A DNA stretch of 52,576 bases from an uncultured Geobacteraceae bacterium (GCA_903845365.1 CAIMXI010000498.1:1-52576); one strand, 5' to 3'; counted from the stretch's first letter, positions 36,096 through 45,336 are shown. Notes: generated from the letters alone by a model not told the origin. A program made the numbers and translations.

Positions 36096-36679
36096 TGGCA
36101 AAATACCACTCGCATTTTAAGACCATCTACGGCACCGGAATAGTTTCTGCCTCTGAACTTGGTGTAACCGCAGTAGAGTTGCCTGACATAAGCCTGACTG
36201 ATAACGATTCGCATAAGGAACAAAATGCATTTGAACCCTCTGAAATATCAACCCATTCCGCTCTGCTGCTGCAGAAATATTTTCAGGGAGAGCGTACAGA
36301 TTTCAGTGATATTCCGGTTGATATCCGGGCTCTTTCACCGTTTAGGCAAACGGTATTGAATATGATTCGTAAACTTGAGTTTGGTGAAATATGTTCATAT
36401 AGCCAGGTAGCTGAGCTGTGTGGTTCTCCACGTTCTGCCAGAGCTGTCGGAGGGGCGCTCGCTTCCAATCCGATACCGGTTATCATCCCCTGTCATCGGA
36501 TTGTAGCATCAAATGGACGCCTGACCGGTTTTTCAGCACCTGGTGGAGTGAACGCAAAAAAAGTGTTATTACGGTTGGAAGGTATTGAATTCAATGGGTT
36601 GCTGGTTGCTGCAAATCAGATGGTTATGCACAGAACTTCAGCCGATAAAAAAATATTATTTAGTCTCGAAAGTGCTTGA
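36095..36679 (+). CDS. ogt: Methylated-DNA--protein-cysteine methyltransferase
   Basis: A 194-residue suicide DNA-repair protein that removes alkyl groups from O6-guanine. The C-terminal domain has the DNA-binding helix (E-I-C-S-Y-S-Q-V-A, S-A-R-A-V-G-G-A-L) and active site I-P-C-H-R-I-V, then G-x-L-T-G-F. The N-terminal domain is short and weakly conserved. It overlaps murJ by one base. Confidence 0.94.
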   Translation: MAKYHSHFKTIYGTGIVSASELGVTAVELPDISLTDNDSHKEQNAFEPSEISTHSALLLQKYFQGERTDFSDIPVDIRALSPFRQTVLNMIRKLEFGEICSYSQVAELCGSPRSARAVGGALASNPIPVIIPCHRIVASNGRLTGFSAPGGVNAKKVLLRLEGIEFNGLLVAANQMVMHRTSADKKILFSLESA

Positions 36680-36722
36680 CAGCGTAAGTCCGTATTTTTT
36701 CAGCATGTACTTGTAACATATT

Positions 36723-36740
36723 GATATTATGAATAATATC
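36723..36740. repeat. Perfect AT-rich palindrome
   Basis: GATATTAT and its reverse complement are separated by two bases, giving an 18-bp near-perfect dyad in the convergent spacer between ogt and mazG. It has no T-tract, so it is not a convincing terminator; it could be a protein-binding site. Confidence 0.4.
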
Positions 36741-36811
36741 TGTTGTATAAAAAAATGGCATTTCGGATAAAACTCTTGCGATAATATCACTTTTGCCTAT
36801 CATCAACACCG

Positions 36812-36831
36812 TTCTCCACAGGTTTTCCACA
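36812..36831 (+). promoter_or_regulatory. Two DnaA-box-like nonamers
   Basis: TTCTCCACA (36812-36820) and TTTTCCACA (36823-36831) each differ by one base from the DnaA box TTATCCACA, lie in the same orientation 11 bp apart, and are next to an AT-rich stretch. No dnaA, dnaN or gidA is nearby, so this is not shown to be an origin. It could be a DnaA titration or regulatory site. Confidence 0.3.
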
Positions 36832-36843
36832 TTTTTTGTGAAT

Positions 36844-36870
36844 AAAAAAACAACTGAGTAATAACAGTTG
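36844..36870 (-). terminator. Intrinsic terminator of the lptFG-ltaS-like-mazG operon
   Basis: On the minus strand, CAACTG and CAGTTG form a 6-bp stem with an 8-base loop (36851-36870), followed at once by seven T residues. It starts 16 bp after the mazG stop. The stem is short but the position and T-run are right. Confidence 0.6.
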
Positions 36871-36885
36871 GATCTGAGAAACCGA

Positions 36886-37692
36886 TTAAGATTTACTATC
36901 GAGTTCAGCGCTTTTTGCTTTCTCCCAGAGCAGATCCATCTCTGCGAGTGTGGCGTTTTGCATCAGCACTCCCTGACGTAGAAGCTCAGTTTCAACGTAA
37001 CCGAAACGCTTTTGAAAACGGGATATGGTTTTACGCAGCGCCTCTTCAGGATTGAGATGTAGAAACCTTCCCAGGTTCGTTATGGCAAAAAGCAGATCAC
37101 CCAGCTCATCTTCCATTCGTGCCGGATTCCCACCAGCCCATGCTTCTTCAAATTCATGCAGTTCCTCCATAACCTTGGCGAATACCTGATCGGCATGTTC
37201 CCAGTCGAAGCCGACCCGCGAAGCTTTTTCACCTATTTTGTGTGCTTTCAGAAGAGCCGGGAGGTGATCAGGGACGCCGGAAAGGGCTGATTGCCGCTCA
37301 GAACCCTTTTCCAACTTTTTGATTTTTTCCCAGTTTTCAATCTGCGCATTGCTGTTCTCGATCTCAAAATCACCAAATACATGAGGGTGGCGACGGATCA
37401 ATTTGTCGCAAAGAGTGTTGATGACATCATCAATAGAGAAGTCGCCCGCCTCCTCGGCAATTGCAGCGTGAAATATCGGCTGAAGGAGCAGATCCCCCAA
37501 CTCTTCTTTGAGATGCATAGGTTTTTTTTCATCGATAGCTTCAATAACTTCGTAGGTTTCCTCAAGCAGATAGCGGGTAAGGCTCTCATGAGTCTGCTCC
37601 GCGTCCCAGGGACAACCACCCGGGGCACGGAGTCTGCGCATAATGGCAATGAGTTGTTCAAAAGTATGTGATGGGTTCATGGTAATTGCCAT
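36886..37692 (-). CDS. mazG: Nucleoside triphosphate pyrophosphohydrolase MazG
   Basis: MazG hydrolyses NTPs to NMP and pyrophosphate as a house-cleaning or stress enzyme. The 268-residue protein has two MazG domains with metal-binding E-E-T-Y-E-V-I-E-A-I and E-E-L-G-D-L-L-L-Q, then E-E-A-W-A-G and E-D-E-L-G-D-L-L-F-A. The R-R-L-R-A-P-G-G-C-P-W-D start motif is diagnostic. ATG 37692 or 37680 are both possible starts. It follows the LtaS-like gene by 11 bp. Confidence 0.95.
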   Translation of the reverse strand: MAITMNPSHTFEQLIAIMRRLRAPGGCPWDAEQTHESLTRYLLEETYEVIEAIDEKKPMHLKEELGDLLLQPIFHAAIAEEAGDFSIDDVINTLCDKLIRRHPHVFGDFEIENSNAQIENWEKIKKLEKGSERQSALSGVPDHLPALLKAHKIGEKASRVGFDWEHADQVFAKVMEELHEFEEAWAGGNPARMEDELGDLLFAITNLGRFLHLNPEEALRKTISRFQKRFGYVETELLRQGVLMQNATLAEMDLLWEKAKSAELDSKS

Positions 37693-37703
37693 ATCTGGAC
37701 GCT

Positions 37704-39608
37704 TTACAAACGATTTAACCGTTTTTTATAGATAATATTCGTTCCCTGTATATAGCCTAAAGCATCCAAAAGCAGGTCTTCCTGCGGCTTTATAGGTGAA
37801 GTAGCTCCATCTTTCCTGACAAAGCTGAAATAATCAGCCTTTTTCTGTGGACCCAGTACCAGCAATTTGTCACCTTTAATATAGCCAAGCATCTGATATG
37901 TAGAGATAAAGGCTCTGTCTGTCCAAGGGTCTGAAGCAAGAATGTTTTTGCCGACAAATGCGCTGGTATACTTCATGTTAAGCAGGCCAAGTACTGTTGG
38001 AGCAACGTCGATCTGGCTCATCATCCGGTCAATTACCTTTGGTTTGATGAGTGAAGGGGCATAGATAAGGAGCGGAATTTCGTAATTTTTTACCGGCAGT
38101 GCAAGTTTTCTGGCACTGCCTGCACAATGGTCAGCGACAATGACGAATATGGTATCATGAAACCACGGCTTTTTTTTCGCTTCAGCCATGAGTCGTCCAA
38201 TCGCATAATCTGCGTACTTTACACCACCATCCCGACCGGTATGGGACGGAATATCAATTTTACCCTCCGGATAGGTGAAGGGACGGTGATTCGATGTGGT
38301 CATAGCGACACTGAAAAAAGGCTTTTTATCTCTGTATGAAAGGTCGGCCTCTTTGATAACCTTCAAAAACAGATCCTCATCACAGACTCCCCAGGCGTTA
38401 GTAAAAGTCACCTCCTCTTTAGAGAAGTTCAGCCTGTCAATTGATTTAAAACCGTTATGTTCATAAAAATAATTCATGTTATCGAAATAGCCATGACCGG
38501 CATAGATAAACTTGTTATCGTAGCCTTTCTCCTTCATGACAGAACCCCATGAAACAAAGTTTTCATTATCAGGGCGTTTTACTACCGAAGTACCAGGCAA
38601 CGGCGGCATTGAAATGGTTAGCGCCTCTAATCCACGTACCGTACGGGTTCCGGTTGCATACAGATGCGAGAAGAAAAGTGATTCTTCAGCCAGTTTATCC
38701 AGGTTCGGTGTAATGCCTGCGGTACTGCCGAATCCTGTCAGATATTCGGAGCTCAGACTTTCTTCAACAACCAGAATAATATTAAAGCGTTTTTCCACAC
38801 CGCCAGGTTGAATAATCCGTGTGACGGAGAGGCTGTTCTTGTCAACAAAACGGCTCCCTTTTTCCTGTAACATGCTTTTTAATTGGGCAATAACCGCTGT
38901 CTCATCCTTGTTGACATAAAACTTGTTGAAATCGAGTTCATTATTTCTGAACGCGGAAAAGAGGCAATAAATGCCGTTTGCCGCAAGTTCGTTTACATAA
39001 TTATTCGGGGATATCTGCGTAAGCGACAGATCGACTACAGCGAAAGAAAGCACCGGCAGGGAGAGAATTACAGCGCCAACCTTCAGGCGGCTACCAAATT
39101 TTGATGAATAGGAGAATGAACGTGAAAGGTGTTTCCTGAGCGATGGGAACAGTCCCAAATTAAGCAGCAGCAGAACAGCGAGAATAGTATTTACAGGGTA
39201 AGATTCTCGGATGTTGCGGACAACTTCGGTGGTATAAATCAGGTAATCAACGGCAATAAAATTGAAGCGAGTGGCAAATTCATCGAAAAAAGTATACTCC
39301 GCAACGACATTAAAAAGCATGAGATAGGTAATGGCAAAACCGGCTATGTACGAGCACCACCTGAACAACACACTGTTAAACATGCGGTCAGGGAGAAGCA
39401 CTGCAATTATCGTTAACGGAAATGCACAATATGAAAAAGTTACACAATCAAAGAAAAATCCGACCGCATAAATTTTTAAGAGCTGAAAAAAATTCAGATC
39501 CAACTGCGGAATCGACTTTACCAACAGAATGGTCCGGGTTATCATCGAAAAGACGATTAAAACCTGCCAGAGTATGTATATCAAATTAAATCTGTTTTTT
39601 ATCTGCAT
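37704..39608 (-). CDS. LtaS-like membrane sulfatase/phosphoglycerol transferase
   Basis: About 634 residues: five N-terminal membrane segments (within residues 1-190) and a periplasmic sulfatase-fold domain (about 270-600). The catalytic features are I-L-V-V-E-E-S-L (metal), the nucleophile Thr in A-T-G-T-R-T-V-R-G, and V-A-D-H-C-A-G. This is the lipoteichoic-acid-synthase/OpgB class. In a Gram-negative lptFG operon it may add phosphoglycerol or phosphoethanolamine to an envelope glycan or lipid; this is inferred from location. Start ATG 39608 (AAGGA upstream) fits the family; a GTG at 39641 overlapping lptG is an alternative. Confidence 0.88.
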   Translation of the reverse strand: MQIKNRFNLIYILWQVLIVFSMITRTILLVKSIPQLDLNFFQLLKIYAVGFFFDCVTFSYCAFPLTIIAVLLPDRMFNSVLFRWCSYIAGFAITYLMLFNVVAEYTFFDEFATRFNFIAVDYLIYTTEVVRNIRESYPVNTILAVLLLLNLGLFPSLRKHLSRSFSYSSKFGSRLKVGAVILSLPVLSFAVVDLSLTQISPNNYVNELAANGIYCLFSAFRNNELDFNKFYVNKDETAVIAQLKSMLQEKGSRFVDKNSLSVTRIIQPGGVEKRFNIILVVEESLSSEYLTGFGSTAGITPNLDKLAEESLFFSHLYATGTRTVRGLEALTISMPPLPGTSVVKRPDNENFVSWGSVMKEKGYDNKFIYAGHGYFDNMNYFYEHNGFKSIDRLNFSKEEVTFTNAWGVCDEDLFLKVIKEADLSYRDKKPFFSVAMTTSNHRPFTYPEGKIDIPSHTGRDGGVKYADYAIGRLMAEAKKKPWFHDTIFVIVADHCAGSARKLALPVKNYEIPLLIYAPSLIKPKVIDRMMSQIDVAPTVLGLLNMKYTSAFVGKNILASDPWTDRAFISTYQMLGYIKGDKLLVLGPQKKADYFSFVRKDGATSPIKPQEDLLLDALGYIQGTNIIYKKRLNRL

Positions 39609-39637
39609 AAATCCATAATCCTTATATGTAACTGTCG

Positions 39638-40717
39638 TCACCCTTTAACCGACATAGACATCCAGACGCCTCCCAGCATAAAAATTACATTGGCACCCCA
39701 CGCTGCAGCAACAGGGGTTAAAACACCACTACAGCCATACGAAAGAAGTACCGCATTTACCATAAAATAAGTAAAACTGATCCCGATGCTTACTCCGATT
39801 CCCATGGTAATGCTGCCGGAGCGGCTGTTTCGCAGAGCGAAAGGGATACCTAATACTACCATAATCAGTGCCGCAAACGGAGTTGCTATTTTAGTATGCA
39901 TCAGCGTGTAGTAGCGATACGCCTGATACCCGCCTCGTTTCAGATTTTCAGCATACTCTTTCAGGACAAAAAGACTCATATTGTCGGCGTCACGATCCAG
40001 CACCTGTAAATCTTCTATTTTAAGATTAATGTCTACCGCCATTTTCGGAACTGACTTCGTTTCAATACCAACCGGTGTCAGGAAGTTTTTTTGTACAGCG
40101 GCAAAGAGTAACCACTCTCCTTGCTGATATACAGCCGTATCAGCGTCAATTCTGCCGACAGGATTCATCAAAGCATCGACTTTCCAGATAACAACACCGC
40201 GTAATGTGACGGTATTGGGTTCAAACATGCGAGCCTGAAGAATCTGAGAGTCGGATCGAAACCAGATATTATTACGTTTAAATGTGACATTATCATCCTT
40301 TTTCTTGATCTTGATCCGGTCAATCCGTTCAGTTTTTAAATATGTATAGGGTAGAAGCAGTTCGGCGTTAAGAAACAGTAAAATACCGGCAACAAATCCA
40401 AGCGTCAGCATCGGCAATGAAATTTTCAGCAAACTGATGCCACAACTACGCATGGCAATAATTTCACTATCACGGGAAAGAACACCGAGAGTTAGAAGAG
40501 TGGCCATGAGTATCGAGAACGTGGCTGTCCGGCTTACAATTTCAGGGAGCTTCCAGATGAAATACGTCAATATATCGACTGTACCCGCTTCTGCGCGCAA
40601 AAACCGGGGAATTTTTTCAATCATGTCAATAACAAGATAAAGCCCGATAAACCCGAAGAGAGAGAGGATAAGGAGGCGTAGCCAGGTTTTGGCAATATAC
40701 CTGTCCAGAAGAGACAT
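39638..40717 (-). CDS. lptG: LPS export permease LptG
   Basis: LptG is one of the two membrane subunits of the LptB2FGC ABC transporter that extracts lipopolysaccharide from the inner membrane. Six membrane helices flank a periplasmic beta-jellyroll domain. The start M-S-L-L-D-R-Y-I-A-K-T-W is the family N-terminus, so ATG 40717 is preferred over an upstream in-frame ATG at 40744. It begins one base after the lptF stop, indicating coupled translation. Confidence 0.94.
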   Translation of the reverse strand: MSLLDRYIAKTWLRLLILSLFGFIGLYLVIDMIEKIPRFLRAEAGTVDILTYFIWKLPEIVSRTATFSILMATLLTLGVLSRDSEIIAMRSCGISLLKISLPMLTLGFVAGILLFLNAELLLPYTYLKTERIDRIKIKKKDDNVTFKRNNIWFRSDSQILQARMFEPNTVTLRGVVIWKVDALMNPVGRIDADTAVYQQGEWLLFAAVQKNFLTPVGIETKSVPKMAVDINLKIEDLQVLDRDADNMSLFVLKEYAENLKRGGYQAYRYYTLMHTKIATPFAALIMVVLGIPFALRNSRSGSITMGIGVSIGISFTYFMVNAVLLSYGCSGVLTPVAAAWGANVIFMLGGVWMSMSVKG

Positions 40718-40718
40718 A

Positions 40719-41882
40719 TCAGGATGATCTTCGAAAAAAATCAAGAACGGTATTGAGCTGCAACCGGGGGGGACTCTTTTCCAGTGAAGCCAACCGCAAA
40801 AAGTATAGTCCGATACCGAGGAAAAGAAGGTTTGGAAGCCAGAGAGCGATCGAGCTGGGTAAAATACCCTTCTCCGGAAAAGTTCTGGCTACCGACATCA
40901 CAACATAATAGGAAAGTATGATGAAAATACTTACCGCAAAGCCGCCGGATTTACCGGCACGTCGATTCTGTATCCCGAGCGGAACAGCCAGGATTGCGAA
41001 CACTAATGAAGCACAGGGAAAGGTGAAACGGCTATGGAATTCAGTTAGGTATCTGAGGCGAAGAGCGGCAGGGATGGCGGGATCATCCATCCGGCTTATC
41101 AGATCAGACAGGGATAGATCGGACTCGTTAGGCGATTGTGGCGTGCTGTTTTCCTTGTTACCAGCCGTCATACTGTACTCTCCAAAATAAACCAACCGGT
41201 AGCTACCACCTGCTCCAGCAAAATGGATAGAGCCATTTTGCAATGACAGGAGCAGTCCATGATTACCTGATGTACCTGAAATAATGCCATTTTGCGCAAA
41301 GATTGTCATGGGACGTGACTGGTTACGACCGTCATGGATAACAACCCCTTTCAACTGTCTGCTCTTCTCTTCATAGTGATCCGTATACATGACAACACCC
41401 GGAATATCATCCCAAAACGTTTTTTCCCGAATGGTGGCAGCGATATTCTTAGTCAACATCCGCAGGCTAAGCTCCTTGAAGGCGCTGTTTCCCCAGGGTG
41501 CTCCGACAGCAGCGACGCTGAATGCAAAAAATACCGCGACAAGAGCGCAGAACATAACCGGCGGCATCACTTGATAAAGACTTATGCCGCTGGCCTTGAT
41601 GACGATAATCTCGTTATCAGCAGAAAGCCTCCCGAAGGCAAGAAGTACCGCGAGTAAAAAGGCCATTGGAATCGTATAAATCAGAAATGACGGGATGAGA
41701 TAGAGAATCATTTTAGAGACGTCTACAAGTGGAACACCGTGCGTCACGACAAGTTCCATTAACTTGATGAGGCGACCCATAAGAAGAACCAAGGTAAAGA
41801 TTACGATACCCAGCAGGAAAAGCGAGGAAATTTCTCGAATTATGTAGAGGGAAAAAATGCGTTTCACGTGGCTATAATACAT
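40719..41882 (-). CDS. lptF: LPS export permease LptF
   Basis: LptF, partner of LptG, has the family pattern: N-terminal I-F-S-L-Y-I-I-R-E, a P-S-F-L-I-Y-T-I-P-M-A helix, F-G-R-L-S-A-D-N-E-I-I-V-I-K-A-S-G-I-S coupling helix, a periplasmic domain and three C-terminal helices (P-C-A-S-L-V-F-A-I-L-A-V-P-L-G). 387 residues. It heads the minus-strand operon lptF-lptG-ltaS-like-mazG and is divergent from htpG. Confidence 0.94.
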   Translation of the reverse strand: MYYSHVKRIFSLYIIREISSLFLLGIVIFTLVLLMGRLIKLMELVVTHGVPLVDVSKMILYLIPSFLIYTIPMAFLLAVLLAFGRLSADNEIIVIKASGISLYQVMPPVMFCALVAVFFAFSVAAVGAPWGNSAFKELSLRMLTKNIAATIREKTFWDDIPGVVMYTDHYEEKSRQLKGVVIHDGRNQSRPMTIFAQNGIISGTSGNHGLLLSLQNGSIHFAGAGGSYRLVYFGEYSMTAGNKENSTPQSPNESDLSLSDLISRMDDPAIPAALRLRYLTEFHSRFTFPCASLVFAILAVPLGIQNRRAGKSGGFAVSIFIILSYYVVMSVARTFPEKGILPSSIALWLPNLLFLGIGLYFLRLASLEKSPPRLQLNTVLDFFRRSS

Positions 41883-41966
41883 GAGCGGGAGAGTTGTGTA
41901 AAGGGGCGTAGAAGTAAATCCAACGATGTGAATTCTGCTCCCAGTGAGTTATCCGATTATTTACAC

Positions 41967-41999
41967 TTTTCCCCCTTGAAAACTCTATGCAGCATGATT
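41967..41999 (+). promoter_or_regulatory. htpG: Sigma-32-like heat-shock promoter of htpG
   Basis: TTTCCCCCTTGAAA (ending at 41981) matches the heat-shock -35 consensus, which is rich in C before CTTGAA. The downstream region around 41990-41998 (CAGCATGAT) is a partial match to the CCCCATNTA -10. A TATAAT at 42011-42016 could serve the housekeeping sigma factor but lacks a good -35. AAGGAGA near 42029 is the ribosome binding site. Confidence 0.55.
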
Positions 42000-42044
42000 A
42001 TGTTGCCGGATATAATTCCACTACATCGAAGGAGATGAATCTGT

Positions 42045-43979
42045 ATGTCAAAAATCACCAAACCGTTCCAGACCGAAGTTCAACAACTGCTTGATCTGGT
42101 AATCCACTCACTATATTCCAACAAAGACATTTTTCTCCGGGAACTGATTTCCAACGCATCTGATGCTATTGACAAGGTACGCTTTGAATCTCATTCTGAT
42201 GAAACTCTTCTCGAGGGGAACAGCGACTGGAAAATCAAGCTGATTCCGAATAAAGAAGCCTGCACTCTGACCATCCGTGACAACGGCATCGGCATGAATA
42301 TGGCTGAAGTAGAGGAAAACATCGGCACGATCGCCCGCTCCGGCACCAAAGCGTTCATGCAGTCACTTAAAGAAAAGGCTGACAGCGGCAATCCGGAACT
42401 GATCGGCCAGTTCGGCGTTGGCTTTTATGCCTCGTTTATGGTTGCTGATCGGGTAGTTCTTGAATCCAGAAAAGGTGGAGCCGCTGCTGAAGGATGCCGA
42501 TGGGAATCGACCGGTGACGGCAGCTATACGATTGAAGAGTGCAGCATTGAACAGCGCGGTACAGAAATTACCCTGCATATTAAGGAAGAATTTAAAACTT
42601 ATCTTGACGAATGGAAGATCCGCTCAATCGTCAAAAAATATTCCGACTACATCCAGTATCCGGTGGTTATGGATGTCACTCGCAGTGAAACACCAAAAGG
42701 GGTGAATGGCGAAGAGATCGAGGGTGCCGGTACGATCGACAAGACGGAAGAACAGACCCTCAACTCGATGAAAGCGATCTGGACCCGCGCCAAGAGCGAT
42801 GTCACAGAAGAGGAGTACACCGAGTTTTACAAACATGTTTCCCATGATTATGACAAACCGTTTCGCACTATTCATTTTTCAGCAGAAGGGATCAGCGAAT
42901 TCAAGGCGCTACTGTATCTGCCAGCAAAAAAGCCATTCGACATGTTCATGAACGACCGGAAGAAAGGACTTCAGCTCTATGTTCGCCGTGTCTTCATCAG
43001 TGATAAATGCGAAGAGCTGATACCGGACTATTTGCGGTTCGTAAAGGGTGTTGTTGACTCCTCAGATCTGCCGCTTAATGTTTCCCGCGAAATTCTCCAG
43101 GAAGATGTCCAGATCAAGCGGATTCAGAAGAGCCTGGTCGGTAAAATTCTTTCGACACTTTCAGAGGTTAAAGAGCAAAATTTTGATGAGTACGTTACCT
43201 TTTGGAAGGAGTTCGGACAGGTAATCAAGGAAGGTCTGCACTTCGACTATGCCAATAAGGAAAAGCTGCAGGAACTTGTTCTGTTTGAAAGCACCTCGAC
43301 TGCTGCCGGTTCATATATTTCTCTGAAAGAGTATGTTGGCCGAATGCCGGATGGACAAAAAGATATTTACTACATAACCGGCGCCAGCCGCGACACCCTG
43401 GAGCAGTCACCTCACCTGGAGGCATTCCGTGCCAAAGGATACGAAGTGCTCTTCCTGACCGATCCGGTCGATGAGTGGGTTGTTCAATCTCTCACCGAAT
43501 ATGAGGAAAAACACCTTAAAGCGGTTGATCGCGGCGATATCAGCCTGGATAGTGACGAAGAGAAGAAGGAAAAAGAAAAGAAACGAGAAGAGGCGCAGAA
43601 AGAATTCAGTGATCTTCTCTCCATGATGAGTGATCGTCTCAAAGAAAAGGTCAAAGAGGTTCGTTTTTCAAACCGCCTTACCGAAAGCGCCTGTTGCCTG
43701 GTTGCCGATGAATATGGCATGAATGCCAACATGGAGCGCATCATGAAGGCAATGAATCAGTCGGTTCCCGAATCAAAACGCATTCTGGAGCTGAACCCTG
43801 ATCATGCCATCCTGAAGGCGATGGCGGCAATTTACCAGAAAGATGCCTCTGCTGGATCTCTGGCTGACTATGCCGATCTGCTCTATGATCAGGCACTTTT
43901 GACCGAAGGTTCTACTATCAAGGATCCACTCCGCTTCACCAGACTGGTAAGCGATCTGATGGTAAAAGCCGCTCAGTAG
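42045..43979 (+). CDS. htpG: Molecular chaperone HtpG (Hsp90)
   Basis: Bacterial Hsp90. The 644-residue protein has the GHKL ATPase domain ([29 protein letters not shown]), a middle domain ([12 protein letters not shown]) and a C-terminal dimerisation domain, without the eukaryotic MEEVD tail. The upstream region has a heat-shock-type promoter, and a terminator follows 31 bp after the stop. Confidence 0.97.
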   Translation: MSKITKPFQTEVQQLLDLVIHSLYSNKDIFLRELISNASDAIDKVRFESHSDETLLEGNSDWKIKLIPNKEACTLTIRDNGIGMNMAEVEENIGTIARSGTKAFMQSLKEKADSGNPELIGQFGVGFYASFMVADRVVLESRKGGAAAEGCRWESTGDGSYTIEECSIEQRGTEITLHIKEEFKTYLDEWKIRSIVKKYSDYIQYPVVMDVTRSETPKGVNGEEIEGAGTIDKTEEQTLNSMKAIWTRAKSDVTEEEYTEFYKHVSHDYDKPFRTIHFSAEGISEFKALLYLPAKKPFDMFMNDRKKGLQLYVRRVFISDKCEELIPDYLRFVKGVVDSSDLPLNVSREILQEDVQIKRIQKSLVGKILSTLSEVKEQNFDEYVTFWKEFGQVIKEGLHFDYANKEKLQELVLFESTSTAAGSYISLKEYVGRMPDGQKDIYYITGASRDTLEQSPHLEAFRAKGYEVLFLTDPVDEWVVQSLTEYEEKHLKAVDRGDISLDSDEEKKEKEKKREEAQKEFSDLLSMMSDRLKEKVKEVRFSNRLTESACCLVADEYGMNANMERIMKAMNQSVPESKRILELNPDHAILKAMAAIYQKDASAGSLADYADLLYDQALLTEGSTIKDPLRFTRLVSDLMVKAAQ

Positions 43980-44010
43980 GTACATTGAAAATCCGCAGGA
44001 AACAGTATAT

Positions 44011-44045
44011 AAAGGGTTGGATCTAAGGTCTGACCCTTTGTTTTT
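44011..44045 (+). terminator. Intrinsic terminator after htpG
   Basis: AAAGGGT (44011-44017) and ACCCTTT (44033-44039) form a 7-bp stem, with further inner pairing possible, followed by G and five T residues. It lies between htpG and the start of the VKOR-like gene, so the latter may rely on partial read-through or its own promoter. Confidence 0.6.
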
Positions 44046-44055
44046 GGAGACTGGC

Positions 44056-44574
44056 ATGCTTCATAGTGAAAAAACAGTCAAAACCGGATTCCAGCGTACT
44101 ATTACGGTTCTGCTCTGGCTTTCCATAGTTATTGCCTGGCTGATTTCTATATTTTCCGTAATTGAAGAGATGTGTCTGGCAACTGCCTGCAGAGATACTG
44201 TCAACTTTACGTTTCTGGGAATTAATCTGGGTTGGCTGGGCATCGCGTATTTCAGCTTTTTGCTGATTATGCTTTGGCAGCGTACGCATAAAATTATCTT
44301 GAATGGAGTTCTTTCTGCAATGATTTTTGCCGGAGTCGGTGCCGAACTCCGTTTACTCTGGATTCAAAAATATGTTATCAAGGGGTGGTGTCCACTCTGC
44401 GTTTCAATTTGTTTTGCACTTTTCTGTGCGGCAATTATGCTGTTATTTGAAAAGAATCAATGGGTTAAGGCGAATGGAACCGATAACAAAAGAGCTTTTG
44501 GATGGATAGTTCTAATATTGGCAATGATTTCTTCCGGGTTATTAATTGCATTTTTTGGCGTAAAATCACTTTAG
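44056..44574 (+). CDS. Vitamin K epoxide reductase (VKOR)-like membrane protein
   Basis: A 172-residue protein with four to five membrane helices. Two Cys (about 40 and 45) lie in an extracytoplasmic loop and W-C-P-L-C (about 111-115) lies near a later helix. This is the VKOR layout: a loop Cys pair relays electrons to the CxxC quinone-linked active site, driving disulfide-bond formation. No fused or adjacent DsbA/thioredoxin domain is present. The start ATG 44056 is chosen because GGAGA lies at 44046-44050; the frame is open to 44017 within the terminator. Confidence 0.82.
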   Translation: MLHSEKTVKTGFQRTITVLLWLSIVIAWLISIFSVIEEMCLATACRDTVNFTFLGINLGWLGIAYFSFLLIMLWQRTHKIILNGVLSAMIFAGVGAELRLLWIQKYVIKGWCPLCVSICFALFCAAIMLLFEKNQWVKANGTDNKRAFGWIVLILAMISSGLLIAFFGVKSL

Positions 44575-44760
44575 TAACGGCAACTGTTTACCGATATGCT
44601 CAATAGATGGGCTACTTGCTACCTCAAAAAGGACAATATGTCGCAAAGAAGTTTCTCGAATACACTAAGTTGTAAATAATTTGCTTGAAATATTCTGCAA
44701 ATCAGCTCATTATATGGATAGGTTTTTTGTTCTGATTTTTATTTTGAAAGGGGATGTGTG

Positions 44761-45213
44761 ATGGAAAATGATGTTTCTTCATCTTCTAGGGTAATCGCTC
44801 CTCCAGCACCGACTCAAACTGCGGCTGCATCGCCTCAATCACAGTCCACTTCAGTTCCCCCCAATGCGGAGGGGTTTAAGGTCGGTTCTCCGGATGTTGC
44901 TGCTGTAACAACAGTTGACAAGTCCGCTTCTGTTGATACGGTTGAAATTTCTTCTCAGGCACTTCAGGCAGCTTCTGATGTTAAAAAAGGCGAACTCCAA
45001 AAGGCTGAGGTGAAGAAAGATGCTGTAGTCGTCGCAAACAAAGATCTACAATTGAAAGCAGCGACAGCCGGGGTACAGTTTATCTATAATGAGAATGGTG
45101 ATCTGATTACAAAGTATCTTGATGTAAGTGGTAACCTTGTTTACCAGGTGCCTTCAAAACTAATGTTACTTTTAAGGGATTTAAATGAATCATCTTTAAA
45201 CACCACGGCGTAA
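44761..45213 (+). CDS. FlaG-like protein
   Basis: A 151-residue protein with a disordered Ser/Pro/Ala/Gln-rich N-terminus (about 1-75). Its C-terminal segment resembles FlaG: V-Q-F-I-Y-N-E-N-G-D-L-I-T-K-Y-L-D followed by G-N-L-V-Y-Q-V-P-S-K-L-M-L-L-L. FlaG affects flagellar filament length in other bacteria, but no flagellin or fliD gene is nearby. AAGGGG precedes ATG 44761; a GTG one codon earlier is possible. A strong terminator follows. Confidence 0.7.
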   Translation: MENDVSSSSRVIAPPAPTQTAAASPQSQSTSVPPNAEGFKVGSPDVAAVTTVDKSASVDTVEISSQALQAASDVKKGELQKAEVKKDAVVVANKDLQLKAATAGVQFIYNENGDLITKYLDVSGNLVYQVPSKLMLLLRDLNESSLNTTA

Positions 45214-45257
45214 CTGATATAGAAAACTGATTGTTGAAGTTGTAGCTTGGAACAGAA

Positions 45258-45293
45258 GAGGCTCCTTTTTATCGGGAGCCTCTTTTTATTTTT
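45258..45293 (+). terminator. Strong intrinsic terminator after the FlaG-like gene
   Basis: GAGGCTCC (45258-45265) and GGAGCCTC (45275-45282) form a perfect 8-bp GC-rich stem with a 9-base loop, followed by a T-rich tract on the plus strand. It lies in the convergent gap with the C_GCAxxG_C_C gene; the minus-strand side is less T-rich. Confidence 0.85.
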
Positions 45294-45336
45294 CAAAAAA
45301 ACCCTACAGTATCCAAACCCAGGTTCATAAGCAAAG

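Noticed and set aside
36700-36840. Chromosomal replication origin
   Set aside because: Only two imperfect DnaA boxes and no dnaA, dnaN, gidA or parAB genes; kept only as a weak binding-site observation.
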